Shown piece by piece: positions 33,888-42,795 of a stretch of DNA of 64,000 nucleotides. Below the pieces are notes generated by a model that saw nothing but the letters and a program-made list of their open reading frames with translations, ran no database searches and was not told the DNA's origin. Positions within the stretch are counted from its first letter, which is position 1. Every line of letters begins with the position of its first letter. A program made the translations under genes and the position numbers. The stretch comes from JAGAJR01 sp048463395. GTDB lineage: Bacteria > Pseudomonadota > Alphaproteobacteria > RF32 > CAG-239. The stretch spans positions 1-64,000 of the forward strand of contig DBFWPL010000021.1 of the NCBI GenBank assembly GCA_048463395.1, written 5' to 3'.

Positions 33888-34433
33888 ATGTCTGATCGGA
33901 GAATTTTACTTTTATCCTGTTGTGCACCTTGTTCTTGTGCCGTTATTCAAAAAATGGCTGAAGAAAAGGAAGATTTTGCCGTTGTCTTTTATAATCCGAA
34001 TATTCGTCCCGAAAGCGAATATCAAAAGCGGTGTAATGAAAATAAGAAAGTATGTGATTTGTATCATATTCCGTTTATTGAATTGGAATATGACAATCCG
34101 CGATGGTGCCGATTAACTAAAGGATTGGAAAACGAGCCGGAGAGGGGAAAACGATGCAGTATTTGTTTTTATATGCGTCTTAAGAGAGTTATGGAATATG
34201 CCAAAGAAAACGGCTTTGATGCAGTGGCTTCGGTTTTGGGTGTTTCCCGTTATAAAAATCTGGCTCAAGTAAATGAGGCTGCTTTCAAGGCTTCTTCGGC
34301 GACAGGGGTGCCTTATGTCGAGATAGAAGGGCGAAAAAACGGAATGCAGGAATTGCGTAACCAATTGATAAAAGAATTGAATTTATATAATCAGGATTAC
34401 TGTGGGTGCAAACCTCGTAAAAATATTTTATAA
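33888..34433 (+). CDS. queH: Epoxyqueuosine reductase QueH
   Basis: 181 residues of the DUF208/QueH family, which performs the last step of queuosine synthesis in tRNA in place of QueG. Conserved Cys are present: CCAPCSC near the start (C11, C12, C15), RCSICFYMRL in the middle and CGCKP at the end, serving an Fe-S site and a redox pair. The ATG at 33888 is chosen; the longer frame runs back into tRNA debris. The ribosome site is weak. Confidence 0.9.
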   Translation: MSDRRILLLSCCAPCSCAVIQKMAEEKEDFAVVFYNPNIRPESEYQKRCNENKKVCDLYHIPFIELEYDNPRWCRLTKGLENEPERGKRCSICFYMRLKRVMEYAKENGFDAVASVLGVSRYKNLAQVNEAAFKASSATGVPYVEIEGRKNGMQELRNQLIKELNLYNQDYCGCKPRKNIL

Positions 34434-34449
34434 AATAGACAAAAAACAC

Positions 34450-34478
34450 TTGCAATCTTAATAATAATTGTCTAAGCT
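34450..34478 (+). promoter_or_regulatory. Possible promoter of the RdgB-like gene
   Basis: TTGCAA (34450-34455) and TAAGCT (34473-34478), 17-bp spacer; leader of about 45 nt without a Shine-Dalgarno site. Confidence 0.4.
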
Positions 34479-34531
34479 TCTTACCAAGTGATAAGTAAAG
34501 CTATGTTGAATTTTTAATTTTTTTAACAATT

Positions 34532-35128
34532 ATGTTTGAAAAGATTATCATTGCCTGTAGCAATGAAGAGAAAGTCAGTGAACTCAAGCAGTTGCTTGAA
34601 GGTCTCGGAATCGAAGCGGTATCTGCAAAATCTCAGAAGATTCCAGGTGTTGAATGTCTTGGTCAGAATCTGCACGAGTGCGGAGCTCTGTTTGCCCAGC
34701 AAATTGCTGATGAGACGGGACTGCCTTGTATTACGGAAGATTCAGGTCTCTGTATCTCATCTCTGGGAGGAAAGCCGGGGCTTTATGCTCAGGGATACCT
34801 CAAGAACGGTAACTACAATCTGGCGATGAAGATGGTGCTCGGGGAGATGGAAGGTTTTCAGAAATCATCTGAGCGTGAAGCAGTCTTTGTCTGTGTCCTG
34901 ACGCTGGCAACGCCTTGTCAGGACGGACGTCAGACGATTGAGTTCTTTCAAAGCAGCATAACCGGAATAGTTGCAGCTGACATCTGTGATTCCGGTATCG
35001 GTTTTGAGCCAATCTTTGTTCCTGACGGAGCTGACAAGGCTTTGTCCCAAATGAACAAGCAGGAGCGACAGCAATATTGTCATCGCTGCAAGGCTTTGAA
35101 CAAGCTGGTTGATTATCTCAGGCAGTAA
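34532..35128 (+). CDS. RdgB/HAM1-type non-canonical purine NTP pyrophosphatase
   Basis: 198 residues. The family core is visible: N11-E-x-K, TEDSGLCISSLGG (catalytic Asp), GFEPIFVPDG and the C-terminal HRCKAL. It should hydrolyse dITP/XTP to keep them out of DNA. The sequence is divergent from the usual RdgB (Cys-rich, YAQGYLKNGN replacing SARYAG). There is no Shine-Dalgarno site before the ATG, and the codon choice (more CTG, CTC, CAG) differs from the neighbours, as in the next gene. Confidence 0.8.
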   Translation: MFEKIIIACSNEEKVSELKQLLEGLGIEAVSAKSQKIPGVECLGQNLHECGALFAQQIADETGLPCITEDSGLCISSLGGKPGLYAQGYLKNGNYNLAMKMVLGEMEGFQKSSEREAVFVCVLTLATPCQDGRQTIEFFQSSITGIVAADICDSGIGFEPIFVPDGADKALSQMNKQERQQYCHRCKALNKLVDYLRQ

Positions 35129-35163
35129 CAAATCTAATCTGAACACAAAAAAGTAAGTTTTTT

Positions 35164-35188
35164 GGGGGAGCTTCGGCTCCTTTTTTTT
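35164..35188 (+). terminator. Terminator of the RdgB-like gene
   Basis: GGAGC-TTCG-GCTCC, a tetraloop hairpin, then eight T. Confidence 0.9.
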
Positions 35189-35236
35189 GTTTTAAAAGAG
35201 ATTTTTGCAAAAAATGACAAAAACCGCTAATAGATG

Positions 35237-35265
35237 TTGACAAACAGGTTATTTTTTTATAAGAC
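35237..35265 (+). promoter_or_regulatory. Promoter of the M16-like gene
   Basis: TTGACA (35237-35242) and TAAGAC (35260-35265), 17-bp spacer, with an A/T-rich leader of about 43 nt. Confidence 0.55.
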
Positions 35266-35314
35266 ACACCTTAGTGTTTATTAACCTTATGTTTTACAAT
35301 TAATTCGAATTAGT

Positions 35315-36487
35315 ATGAAGCAATTCAAGTTAAAGAATGGATTGATTCTGGTTGTCGTGCCGAAAAACAACCACAATCATGTCACGGTTTCTGTTTCTGT
35401 GGGAGTCGGACATAATAATGAAACGGCGAAAACGCTTGGCCTTTGTGCCCTTTATGAGAATGTACTTCTCAAGCAGTCCTTTGGGATTCAGGCTATGTAT
35501 GGAGGAACAATCACTACTTTCATTACCGATGCGGAGACAGGTATGTTGGATCAGGTGTTTAGTGAGTTGGCAAGACTTGTCAAATCTCCTGATCTTAATC
35601 AGAAGCTGATTAACGAAGCTGCCGCCGATATTGTTCTTCACACGAAGGATATGGCTCCTCTGATCCGCCGTCAACTGAAACTGCTGTACAAGCACACGGC
35701 CTATGCCAACGACAAAATCGTATGGGATACGCAGTCGTACATCAACAGTGTGCAGAGTTTCAAAACGCAGGATCTGCTCAAGCATCGTGATCGTTACTAT
35801 GTCGGAAAGAATCTCGTTCTGGAGGTTTCCGGCGGCGGTATCAATCCTGAAGATGTTCTGGAACTGGCTGAACTGTATTTCGGGGATATTCCCGTCGGCA
35901 AGAGGAATCCTGCTCCCAAGCACTTCTATACCGGCGGTTTTGCCGTAATTCCCGCAGAGCAGATGCAAATGCTTCTGTTTGGATGGGATGTTTCCAGTTT
36001 GTCAGACGTTAGTGAGGGTAATGTCATGATGCACATGCTTCGTGGCCGCCTTGAAAGAGGTTTTGCCGGAACGGATGTGGCTTTTGGCATTAAGATTGCC
36101 GGTTACTACGGCCGCCGTTCCCTGCAGATTTCCGTTCAGACTCAGAATACTTCGTTGAACCGCTGTATCGATGTGGTGGCAGAAAACGTGAAACGTCTGA
36201 AAGAGACATTAGCAAGTGAGCGTCGTCTCGAGTCATCCCGTAATTTGGCGATGGCTGAAAAGCTTTTCCTTTTCAGTCGCCCGATTGAGGGTGCTTATGA
36301 AATCGGCTGGCAAATTCTCGGTCGCGGAGACATGTACAGTGTTCGGGAACGTATTTCCTCAATTTGGAATGTATCTGCCCGCGATGTTCAGGAAATTGCA
36401 CAGCATATTTTTGCCGGAGAACTGACTTTGGTCGCTGCTGCAAACGAGCAGTTCTACGGCTATAAAGAAGTTTGCGGCAAAATGTAA
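35315..36487 (+). CDS. M16-family homologue lacking the zinc motif
   Basis: 390 residues. The fold of one M16 peptidase half-pair is recognisable (LKNGLILVVVPKNN start, YVGKNLVLEVSGGGINPEDV, LAELYFGDIP). Where active members have HxxEH it reads ALYEN (45-49), so both zinc His are gone and only E48 remains: it cannot be a normal metalloprotease. It has no signal peptide, so it is cytoplasmic by inference. Codon use and the SD-less start match the preceding RdgB-like gene. It may be a scaffold or processing partner. Confidence 0.75.
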   Translation: MKQFKLKNGLILVVVPKNNHNHVTVSVSVGVGHNNETAKTLGLCALYENVLLKQSFGIQAMYGGTITTFITDAETGMLDQVFSELARLVKSPDLNQKLINEAAADIVLHTKDMAPLIRRQLKLLYKHTAYANDKIVWDTQSYINSVQSFKTQDLLKHRDRYYVGKNLVLEVSGGGINPEDVLELAELYFGDIPVGKRNPAPKHFYTGGFAVIPAEQMQMLLFGWDVSSLSDVSEGNVMMHMLRGRLERGFAGTDVAFGIKIAGYYGRRSLQISVQTQNTSLNRCIDVVAENVKRLKETLASERRLESSRNLAMAEKLFLFSRPIEGAYEIGWQILGRGDMYSVRERISSIWNVSARDVQEIAQHIFAGELTLVAAANEQFYGYKEVCGKM

Positions 36488-36527
36488 TTTTCGGCTCAAG
36501 AGAAAAACTGAAGAAGTTTAAAAATAA

Positions 36528-36559
36528 GGGGTGTACCATTTATGGTATCCCCTTTTTTT
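36528..36559 (+). terminator. Terminator of the M16-like gene
   Basis: GGGGTGTACC / GGTATCCCC followed by seven T. Confidence 0.88.
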
Positions 36560-36629
36560 GTGTAAAAAAATCAGGATAGTTGACCGTTGCTTTTTTTTCA
36601 ATTTATAAATAAAGACAAAGGAGAGAAAT

Positions 36630-37250
36630 ATGCCTGATTTTGAAATTGAAGATAGTTTAGACGGTGTCGTTGCCGGAGTTGACGAAGCGGGAAGAGGGCC
36701 GTGGGCCGGTCCTGTGGTTGCCGGAGCCGTAGTTGTTTTAGACAGGAAACTGAATCATGCACTTTTGTCTGGTTTGGATGACTCTAAAAAACTTTCGGCT
36801 AAAAAAAGAGAAAAACTTTATAATCTTTTGTTTGAAGAAGAAAAAAATGGTAAACTGTCAATAGGCATCGGAGAGGCTTCGGCAGAAGAAATTGATAACC
36901 TTAACATTTTGCAGGCCACATTTTTGGCAATGAATCGGGCCGTTGAAAAACTTAAAGCAAAACCTGAAATTGCAATTATAGACGGTAATCAGAACCCTAA
37001 GAAATTTCCGTGTCCGTCTAAAACCGTCATTAAGGGGGATGCCAAATCCATGTCTATTTCCGCAGCTTCAATTGTGGCCAAGGTTTATCGAGACAGGTTA
37101 ATGGCGGAATTGGCACAAAAATATCCTTATTACGGGTTTGAAAAGAATGCGGGGTACGGAACCAAGGCTCACATAGAAGGTTTGAAAGAGTACGGTATTA
37201 TTCCGGAGCACAGAAAATCTTATAAACCGATACAGGCTTTTATGAAATAG
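36630..37250 (+). CDS. rnhB: Ribonuclease HII
   Basis: 206 residues. Removes ribonucleotides from DNA and RNA primers. The first catalytic motif GVDEAGRGPWAGP (D and E) is near residue 17, DDSKKLS follows, IDGN supplies another Asp, and KGDAKSMSISAASIVAKVYRD is the RNase HII-specific segment. AAGGAG precedes the ATG. The next gene is ccrM, a neighbour pair frequent in alphaproteobacteria. Confidence 0.96.
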   Translation: MPDFEIEDSLDGVVAGVDEAGRGPWAGPVVAGAVVVLDRKLNHALLSGLDDSKKLSAKKREKLYNLLFEEEKNGKLSIGIGEASAEEIDNLNILQATFLAMNRAVEKLKAKPEIAIIDGNQNPKKFPCPSKTVIKGDAKSMSISAASIVAKVYRDRLMAELAQKYPYYGFEKNAGYGTKAHIEGLKEYGIIPEHRKSYKPIQAFMK

Positions 37251-37324
37251 AGAAAGTTTGAGGCCTTGGAATTCAGACTATTTTCCTTTTTGTTGCCAAG
37301 TGCGGAAATTTTTTTTGTTTCTTG

Positions 37325-37339
37325 TTAATAAATTTATAA
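37325..37339 (+). promoter_or_regulatory. CtrA-like site upstream of ccrM
   Basis: TTAA-N7-ATAA, one base off the CtrA consensus TTAA-N7-TTAA, about 60 bp before ccrM. In Caulobacter ccrM is CtrA-controlled. A single imperfect site in A/T-rich DNA is weak evidence. Confidence 0.25.
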
Positions 37340-37397
37340 CTATCTTTCAACCATACTGAGTTTATCAGAAAAACAAACCTTAGAAAGCGGTTGCATA

Positions 37398-38495
37398 ATG
37401 AGCAGTATCCAAACAAAAACTATTCTCAATACAATTATTAATAATGATTGTATTAAAATAATGAATGAAATGGAAGAAAACTCAGTTGATTTAATTTTTG
37501 CGGATCCTCCTTACAATCTTCAGCTCGGCGATGCTCTGACGCGTCCGGACAATACTAATGTCAGCGGTGTTTATGAGGAATGGGACAGTTTTGAGAGTTT
37601 AGCTGCTTATGATAATTATACCAGAGAATGGATGACTGCTGCCCGTCGGATTTTGAAAAATGACGGAACGATTTGGGTTATCGGTTCTTATCATAACATT
37701 TTCCGTGTCGGATATATTTTGCAGGATTTGGGATTTTGGATTTTGAATGATATTATCTGGAACAAAACCAACCCGATGCCGAACTTTAAGGGAACACGTT
37801 TTACCAATGCTCATGAGACGTTGATTTGGGCGGCTAAAACACCGAAAGCCAAATATACGTTTAATTATGAGGCAATGAAAGCTCTGAACGAAGATACGCA
37901 GATGAGAAGTGATTGGCAGCTTTCTTTGTGTACGGGGAAAGAACGTTTGAAAGGTGAAGACGGAAATAAGCTTCATCCGACGCAAAAGCCGGAAGCTTTG
38001 CTTTACAGGGTGATCATGTCCTCTTCAAATGTTGGGGACGTGATTTTGGATCCGTTCTTCGGAACGGGGACAACCGGTGCCGTCGCCAAAAAACTCGGAC
38101 GTAATTTTATCGGAATTGAAAGAGATGCCGTTTATGTTAAAGGGGCTCAGAAACGTATTGCCGCGGTAGAAAAAGTTTCCAATGATTTGTGTTTGGAATT
38201 CAGCTCGAAAAAACGCCAGCCGAGAATTCCGTTCGGAGCAGTCGTTGAACGAGGCTTGCTTAATCCGGGAGATATTTTGTTTGATGCCAACAAAAAGCAT
38301 TGTGCCGCAGTTCGTTCCGACGGAACGGTAAAAAGCGAGAAAATGGAAGGGTCTATTCATCAGGTCGGTGCGGCCGCCCAAAATGCGTCGGCATGCAACG
38401 GTTGGGTCTATTGGTATTATGAAGACTCCAAAAAAGGTTTGGTTTGTATTGATGAACTCCGTCAGCAGGTGCGGCAGGAATTATACGGTGAATAA
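37398..38495 (+). CDS. ccrM: CcrM-type DNA adenine methyltransferase (GANTC)
   Basis: 365 residues. The catalytic DPPY is in FADPPYNLQL, the SAM-binding motif is DPFFGTGTTG, the order is that of beta-class N6 methylases, and the C-terminal ~85 residues form the RAMA-type domain specific to CcrM (GDILFDANKKHCAAVRSDGT). Caulobacter CcrM methylates GANTC late in the cell cycle and sets gene timing. It has its own terminator. Confidence 0.95.
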   Translation: MSSIQTKTILNTIINNDCIKIMNEMEENSVDLIFADPPYNLQLGDALTRPDNTNVSGVYEEWDSFESLAAYDNYTREWMTAARRILKNDGTIWVIGSYHNIFRVGYILQDLGFWILNDIIWNKTNPMPNFKGTRFTNAHETLIWAAKTPKAKYTFNYEAMKALNEDTQMRSDWQLSLCTGKERLKGEDGNKLHPTQKPEALLYRVIMSSSNVGDVILDPFFGTGTTGAVAKKLGRNFIGIERDAVYVKGAQKRIAAVEKVSNDLCLEFSSKKRQPRIPFGAVVERGLLNPGDILFDANKKHCAAVRSDGTVKSEKMEGSIHQVGAAAQNASACNGWVYWYYEDSKKGLVCIDELRQQVRQELYGE

Positions 38496-38515
38496 ATTTT
38501 ATAAACGAGAAAGCG

Positions 38516-38545
38516 GCCTGATTTTTCAATCAGGCTTCTTTTTTT
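38516..38545 (+). terminator. ccrM terminator
   Basis: GCCTGATT / AATCAGGC followed by a T-rich tract. Confidence 0.88.
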
Positions 38546-38645
38546 GCCCGAACGGCACATAAACATAAAAAATGTATTGTAAAAGGGCTGAAAAATCAGT
38601 ATAAAAAGATAATTTAAAAAATATGCTTGGATTTTAAATAATTAA

Positions 38646-39776
38646 ATGCAGAAATGGGTAAAGAAAAATAATAAATCCGCCAAGCCGGCAGGGCTGAAAA
38701 ATGATGATAAAATTCAGCGTAATTATGCCGCCATTGATTTGGGAACCAACTCCTGCCGTTTGGTGATAGCATCGCCGACGCCGGCTTCGTTTCGTATTGT
38801 TGAAACATTTTCCCGTATTACCAGATTAGGTGAGGGAATTATTCAGGATAACGAACTTTCCCGTCCGGCAATCAAAAGAACCGTGGCCGCATTGAAGGTT
38901 TGTGCCGGAGTGCTGGATGAATATGCTCCGATTTTCAGGTCTCGTTTTGTAGCGACAGCGGCTTGCCGGAGAGCTAAGAACAGTGCGGAATTTTTTGAAG
39001 TGGTAAAGCGGGAAACCGGACTGAATTTGGAAGTTATCTCTTCCAAAGAAGAATCCCGTTTGGCCGTGGTCGGCTGTGTTCCGTTGCTGAACAGAAATAT
39101 TAAAAGGACGTTGGTTTTTGACATCGGCGGCGGGTCGACCGAAATTTCGTTGGCAAGAATTACCAACAGCGGAAAAACCTTTATTGAAGGTTTTGTTTCT
39201 CTGCCTTATGGTGTGGTTACAATTTCAGAAGCGTTTCCGGCTAAAGACATGACAACCTTGGCGTATAATACGATTATTGAGCGGACGCATAAGCTTCTGA
39301 AAGAGTTTGATGAGAAATACGGAATCTATGAAGCGATAAAAAATCAGGAAATTCAGATTATCGGAACATCCGGAACGGTTACTGTTTTGGGAGCCGTGCA
39401 TTTGAATCTGCCTCGTTACAATCGTTCGGCCGTTGACGGAATAGCAATTACCAAGCAGGATATTGATCGGGCAATTGCAAAAATCAAGAGGCTGGGTGAT
39501 GACGGACGTAAGAAACATCCGTGTATCGGGGCTCAAAAAGCGGATTTGACTATGGCCGGGTGTGCAATTATAGAAGCTTTATGTTCTTTTTGGCCGATTG
39601 CGGAAATTACGGTTGCTGACAGAGGTATTCGCGAGGGGATTTTGCTGGATATGATGCACAGCAAGCAAAATCATTCTAATTTTCAGCATAAGAAGAAAAA
39701 GTTTCATCATCCGTATTATCGGGACAATCGTTTTAAGCCATCTGACAAAAACAGGAGCAAAAATAATGACAAATGA
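38646..39776 (+). CDS. Ppx/GppA phosphatase family protein, copy 1
   Basis: 376 residues. An ASKHA-fold exopolyphosphatase/pppGpp phosphatase: AAIDLGTNSCRLVIA near residue 28 is the first phosphate loop, DIGGGSTEIS the second, and GTSGTVTVLGA the third. A basic N-terminal extension and a His/Lys-rich tail (about 40 residues) frame the domain. The 3' end overlaps the second copy by 11 bp. A 45-bp stretch (38723-38767) is identical to the second copy although the rest has diverged. Confidence 0.9.
   Translation: MQKWVKKNNKSAKPAGLKNDDKIQRNYAAIDLGTNSCRLVIASPTPASFRIVETFSRITRLGEGIIQDNELSRPAIKRTVAALKVCAGVLDEYAPIFRSRFVATAACRRAKNSAEFFEVVKRETGLNLEVISSKEESRLAVVGCVPLLNRNIKRTLVFDIGGGSTEISLARITNSGKTFIEGFVSLPYGVVTISEAFPAKDMTTLAYNTIIERTHKLLKEFDEKYGIYEAIKNQEIQIIGTSGTVTVLGAVHLNLPRYNRSAVDGIAITKQDIDRAIAKIKRLGDDGRKKHPCIGAQKADLTMAGCAIIEALCSFWPIAEITVADRGIREGILLDMMHSKQNHSNFQHKKKKFHHPYYRDNRFKPSDKNRSKNNDK
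38723..38767 (+). repeat. 45-bp exact repeat within the Ppx/GppA pair
   Basis: Identical to 39780-39824; encodes the first phosphate loop of both paralogues. Confidence 0.8.
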
Positions 39777-40713
39777 GTGTTATGCCGCCATTGATTTGGG
39801 AACCAACTCCTGCCGTTTGGTGATTGCCGATAAAAAAGGAAATTATCTTTATAAAGATACCGTGGCAACTCGTTTGGGTGAGGGAATGTATGCTCAGATG
39901 AAATTTACGGACGAGGCTGTTAACCGCGGAATAAAGTGTTTTTGTGATTATAAGTGGGAAATGGATAAGTTTGGTGTTTCCAAGTACAGGGCAATTGCGA
40001 CGGCCTCCTGCCGGATGGCTTCCAATGGTTTGGATTTTGTTCGTCAGGTTAAGGAGCAAACCGGAATTGACATTGAAGTTATTGACGGTTTGGAAGAGGC
40101 TCGCTTAAACCTCAAGGGAGCTTTGCAGAATGTAAAGGGAAAAGCGGAATATGTCGTTGTTTATGATTTGGGCGGCGGTTCTACGGAAATTACCTTGGCA
40201 ACCAACGAAGCCAATCCCAGAATCATTCACAGTGTGTCTATTCCCTGGGGAGCCAGAAACTCAGGCGAAGCTTTTGACTTGGTGGAATATTCTCCTGAAC
40301 GGGCAGAAAAATTGCGGAATGAAATTGCCGGATATGTTCGGGAGTTTGTTGAAAAATCACAGTTGAAAAATTATAGCGGTAAGGTGTGTTTTGTGGCGAC
40401 ATCCAGCACACCGCTGCGTTTGATAAGCAAAATTCATGCTTTTGGGGAGTTTGACCGTGAGAAGGCGGATGGTTGTGAGGCTTCCCGCCGGCAGTTTGAC
40501 GAAGCAATAGCTTCCGTATATCAAATGAGCCGAGCTCAAATGGCCGAGGATGTTTATATCGGTGAAAAAAGGTCGTTTATTTTTGTTCCCGCCTGTGTGA
40601 TTTTTAAGACGATTTATGACGGTTTAGGTATAGAAAAACTGACTGCTTCGCTAAAGAGTGCCAAAGACGGAATCATTGAAGAACTGGTGGAAAAATATGG
40701 CAAAATTAACTAA
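39766..40713 (+). CDS. Ppx/GppA phosphatase family protein, copy 2
   Basis: 315 residues, shorter than copy 1. It has the phosphate loops AAIDLGTNSCRLVIA and DLGGGSTEIT; the third loop reads VATSSTPLRL instead of GTSGT, so catalysis may differ. AGGAG precedes the ATG, inside the end of copy 1. The stop overlaps rlmE by 17 bp. Tandem Ppx-like genes before rlmE suggest a phosphate/ppGpp link to ribosome assembly, but that is inference. Confidence 0.85.
   Translation: MTNECYAAIDLGTNSCRLVIADKKGNYLYKDTVATRLGEGMYAQMKFTDEAVNRGIKCFCDYKWEMDKFGVSKYRAIATASCRMASNGLDFVRQVKEQTGIDIEVIDGLEEARLNLKGALQNVKGKAEYVVVYDLGGGSTEITLATNEANPRIIHSVSIPWGARNSGEAFDLVEYSPERAEKLRNEIAGYVREFVEKSQLKNYSGKVCFVATSSTPLRLISKIHAFGEFDREKADGCEASRRQFDEAIASVYQMSRAQMAEDVYIGEKRSFIFVPACVIFKTIYDGLGIEKLTASLKSAKDGIIEELVEKYGKIN
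39780..39824 (+). repeat. 45-bp exact repeat, second copy
   Basis: Identical to 38723-38767. Confidence 0.8.
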
Positions 40714-41392
40714 ATCGGCAAAAGAAGTTCGCGGACGCCATATGTTAACGGTGCGTGTGAAAACGTCCAAATATCGGGATAAATCTTCTAATCGTTGGTT
40801 GGAGAGACAGCTAAATGATCCTTATGTTGCAGAATCCAAACGATTAGGGTATCGTTCCCGTGCAGCGTTTAAGTTGATTCAGCTGGATGAAAAGTATAAG
40901 TTTTTGGGCAAGGGAAAGACAATCGTTGACTTGGGATGTGCTCCGGGCGGCTGGACACAGGTTGCCGTTCAACGCAATAAAGGTGCCGGACAGGTTGTGG
41001 GAATTGATATTTTAGAAACGCAACCCGTTGCCGGAGCGACAATGATTTGTCAGGATTTTACGGAACCTGACGCTGCCGATAAGCTGAAAGCCCTTCTTAA
41101 CGGAAAAGCGGATATTGTGATGAGCGATATGGCTGCCAATACCACCGGACATCAGCAAACCGACCATTTGAGAACAATCGGCCTGGTGGAATTGGCCTAT
41201 GAATTTGCCAAGGAAGTTTTGGCGGAAGGCGGGATTTTTATTGCTAAAGTTTTTCAGGGCGGGGCGGAAGGTTCGCTTTTGGCCGATGTGAAGAAGAATT
41301 TCAAAAAAGTATCGCATTGCAAGCCGGATGCGAGCCGTCAGGGATCGCCGGAGACATATCTGGTAGCAATGGGGTATAAAGGTTCTGATTAA
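40697..41392 (+). CDS. rlmE: 23S rRNA 2'-O-ribose methyltransferase RlmE
   Basis: 231 residues from the ATG at 40697, which has GGTGGA upstream. It methylates U2552 in the ribosomal A loop. The RrmJ/FtsJ layout is complete: SRAAFKLIQLDEKY, the SAM motif DLGCAPGGWTQVA, SDMAANTTGHQQTDH and KVFQGG with KPDASR at the end (the K-D-K-E tetrad). It overlaps the second Ppx-like gene, so the genes are translationally coupled. Confidence 0.95.
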   Translation: MAKLTKSAKEVRGRHMLTVRVKTSKYRDKSSNRWLERQLNDPYVAESKRLGYRSRAAFKLIQLDEKYKFLGKGKTIVDLGCAPGGWTQVAVQRNKGAGQVVGIDILETQPVAGATMICQDFTEPDAADKLKALLNGKADIVMSDMAANTTGHQQTDHLRTIGLVELAYEFAKEVLAEGGIFIAKVFQGGAEGSLLADVKKNFKKVSHCKPDASRQGSPETYLVAMGYKGSD

Positions 41393-41409
41393 AAAAACGG
41401 GAATAGTTT

Positions 41410-42795
41410 ATGCTTACCAAACATTTAGCTGAAAAAGTGTTGTTGAAAGCTTTGTCAACAGGCGGGGATTTTGCTGAACTATATGCCGAAAGTTCCCGTA
41501 TGACGCAATTGTCCATGGGAGATAATAAAATTGACGGAGCGTCCTCTAATTTACGTTACGGGGTTGGTATCCGAGTTTTCAAGGATTTATTTTACAGCTA
41601 TGCTTATACCAACGACCTTAGTGAGGAGGGATTGCTGAAAACAGCGGAGAAAGCTGCGGCGGCTGTTGCTGAAAATGATGTAATTAAAAACATTAACTTG
41701 ATTGATTATCATGTTGAAAATAATCATAAAATATTGGTTAATCCGGGGAGTGTGAAGGTTGAGGAAAAGGTGGAAATTTTACGCCGAATGTCAGAAACCG
41801 CATATCGGGAAAGTTCAAAAATATGCAGAGTAGATGCCGGATTAAGTGATAAAATTCAAAATGTTCTGATTGCAAATTCGGATGGTTTATGGGTGGAAGA
41901 TACCAGAATCCGCACTTATTTTAATGTATCGGCCATGGCGGAGGACGGAGAAGAGAAATTTTCCATGGGCAAGGGATTAGGCGGTTTGCAAGGGTTTGAG
42001 TTTTTTCAAAATGTTAATGCCGAGGAAACAGCCCGTCTTTGTGCCCGAAATGCCGTGGAAATGCTGACGGCGGAGAATTGTCCGGCCGGAAGAATGCCGG
42101 TAGTGGTTGCCAGAGAAATCGGCGGGATTTTGTTTCATGAGGCCTGCGGGCATTCTCTGGAAGCAACGTTGTTGGCAAAGAACGCTTCCGTTTTCAGCGG
42201 AAAGTTAGGACAGCAGATTGCCAGTCCGCTGGTAACGCTGGTTGATGACGGGACATTGCCGAATTTGTGGGGTTCGTCCAATGTAGATGATGAGGGAAAC
42301 AAAACCAGACGGAATGTTTTGATTGAAAACGGTATTTTAAAAGGCTATTTGATTGACCGTTTTAACGGACGGAAAATGGGAATGGAAGCGACAGGAAGTT
42401 CCCGCCGCGAATCTTATAAAATTGCTCCGACTTCCCGAATGAACAATACCTATGTTCTTGCAGGAGATAGCAAACCGGAAGATATTATCGCCGATACGGA
42501 AAAAGGTGTTTATGTAACGATGTTCGGCAACGGTTCAGTTAACCCGACGTCAGATGATTTTAATTTTCAGGTGAAACAGGCTTATTTGATTGAAAACGGT
42601 AAAATTACCAAGCCGGTCAAAGGGGCGAAACTCATCGGAAAAGGGGCTGAAATTCTGCCTAAGATTGATATGGTCGGAAATGATTTGGGAATACACGGCG
42701 GCGGACATTGTGGTTCGGTTTCCGGTTATGTTCCCGTTTGCCACGGGCAGCCGACGCTCAGGGTTGCGGAAATGATTGTCGGAGGGCAGAAGTAG
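41410..42795 (+). CDS. tldD: Metalloprotease TldD
   Basis: 461 residues. TldD is the zinc-bearing partner of the TldD/TldE protease that trims unfolded or microcin-like peptides. The metal motif HEACGH is in GGILFHEACGHSLEA. The end IHGGGHCGSVSGYVPVCHGQ is characteristic. The stop codon overlaps the GTG start of the partner gene. Confidence 0.95.
   Translation: MLTKHLAEKVLLKALSTGGDFAELYAESSRMTQLSMGDNKIDGASSNLRYGVGIRVFKDLFYSYAYTNDLSEEGLLKTAEKAAAAVAENDVIKNINLIDYHVENNHKILVNPGSVKVEEKVEILRRMSETAYRESSKICRVDAGLSDKIQNVLIANSDGLWVEDTRIRTYFNVSAMAEDGEEKFSMGKGLGGLQGFEFFQNVNAEETARLCARNAVEMLTAENCPAGRMPVVVAREIGGILFHEACGHSLEATLLAKNASVFSGKLGQQIASPLVTLVDDGTLPNLWGSSNVDDEGNKTRRNVLIENGILKGYLIDRFNGRKMGMEATGSSRRESYKIAPTSRMNNTYVLAGDSKPEDIIADTEKGVYVTMFGNGSVNPTSDDFNFQVKQAYLIENGKITKPVKGAKLIGKGAEILPKIDMVGNDLGIHGGGHCGSVSGYVPVCHGQPTLRVAEMIVGGQK

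Noticed and set aside
42708..42794. N-terminal extension of the PmbA gene
   Set aside because: It lies inside tldD in another frame; the GTG at 42795 has the ribosome site and gives the family length.
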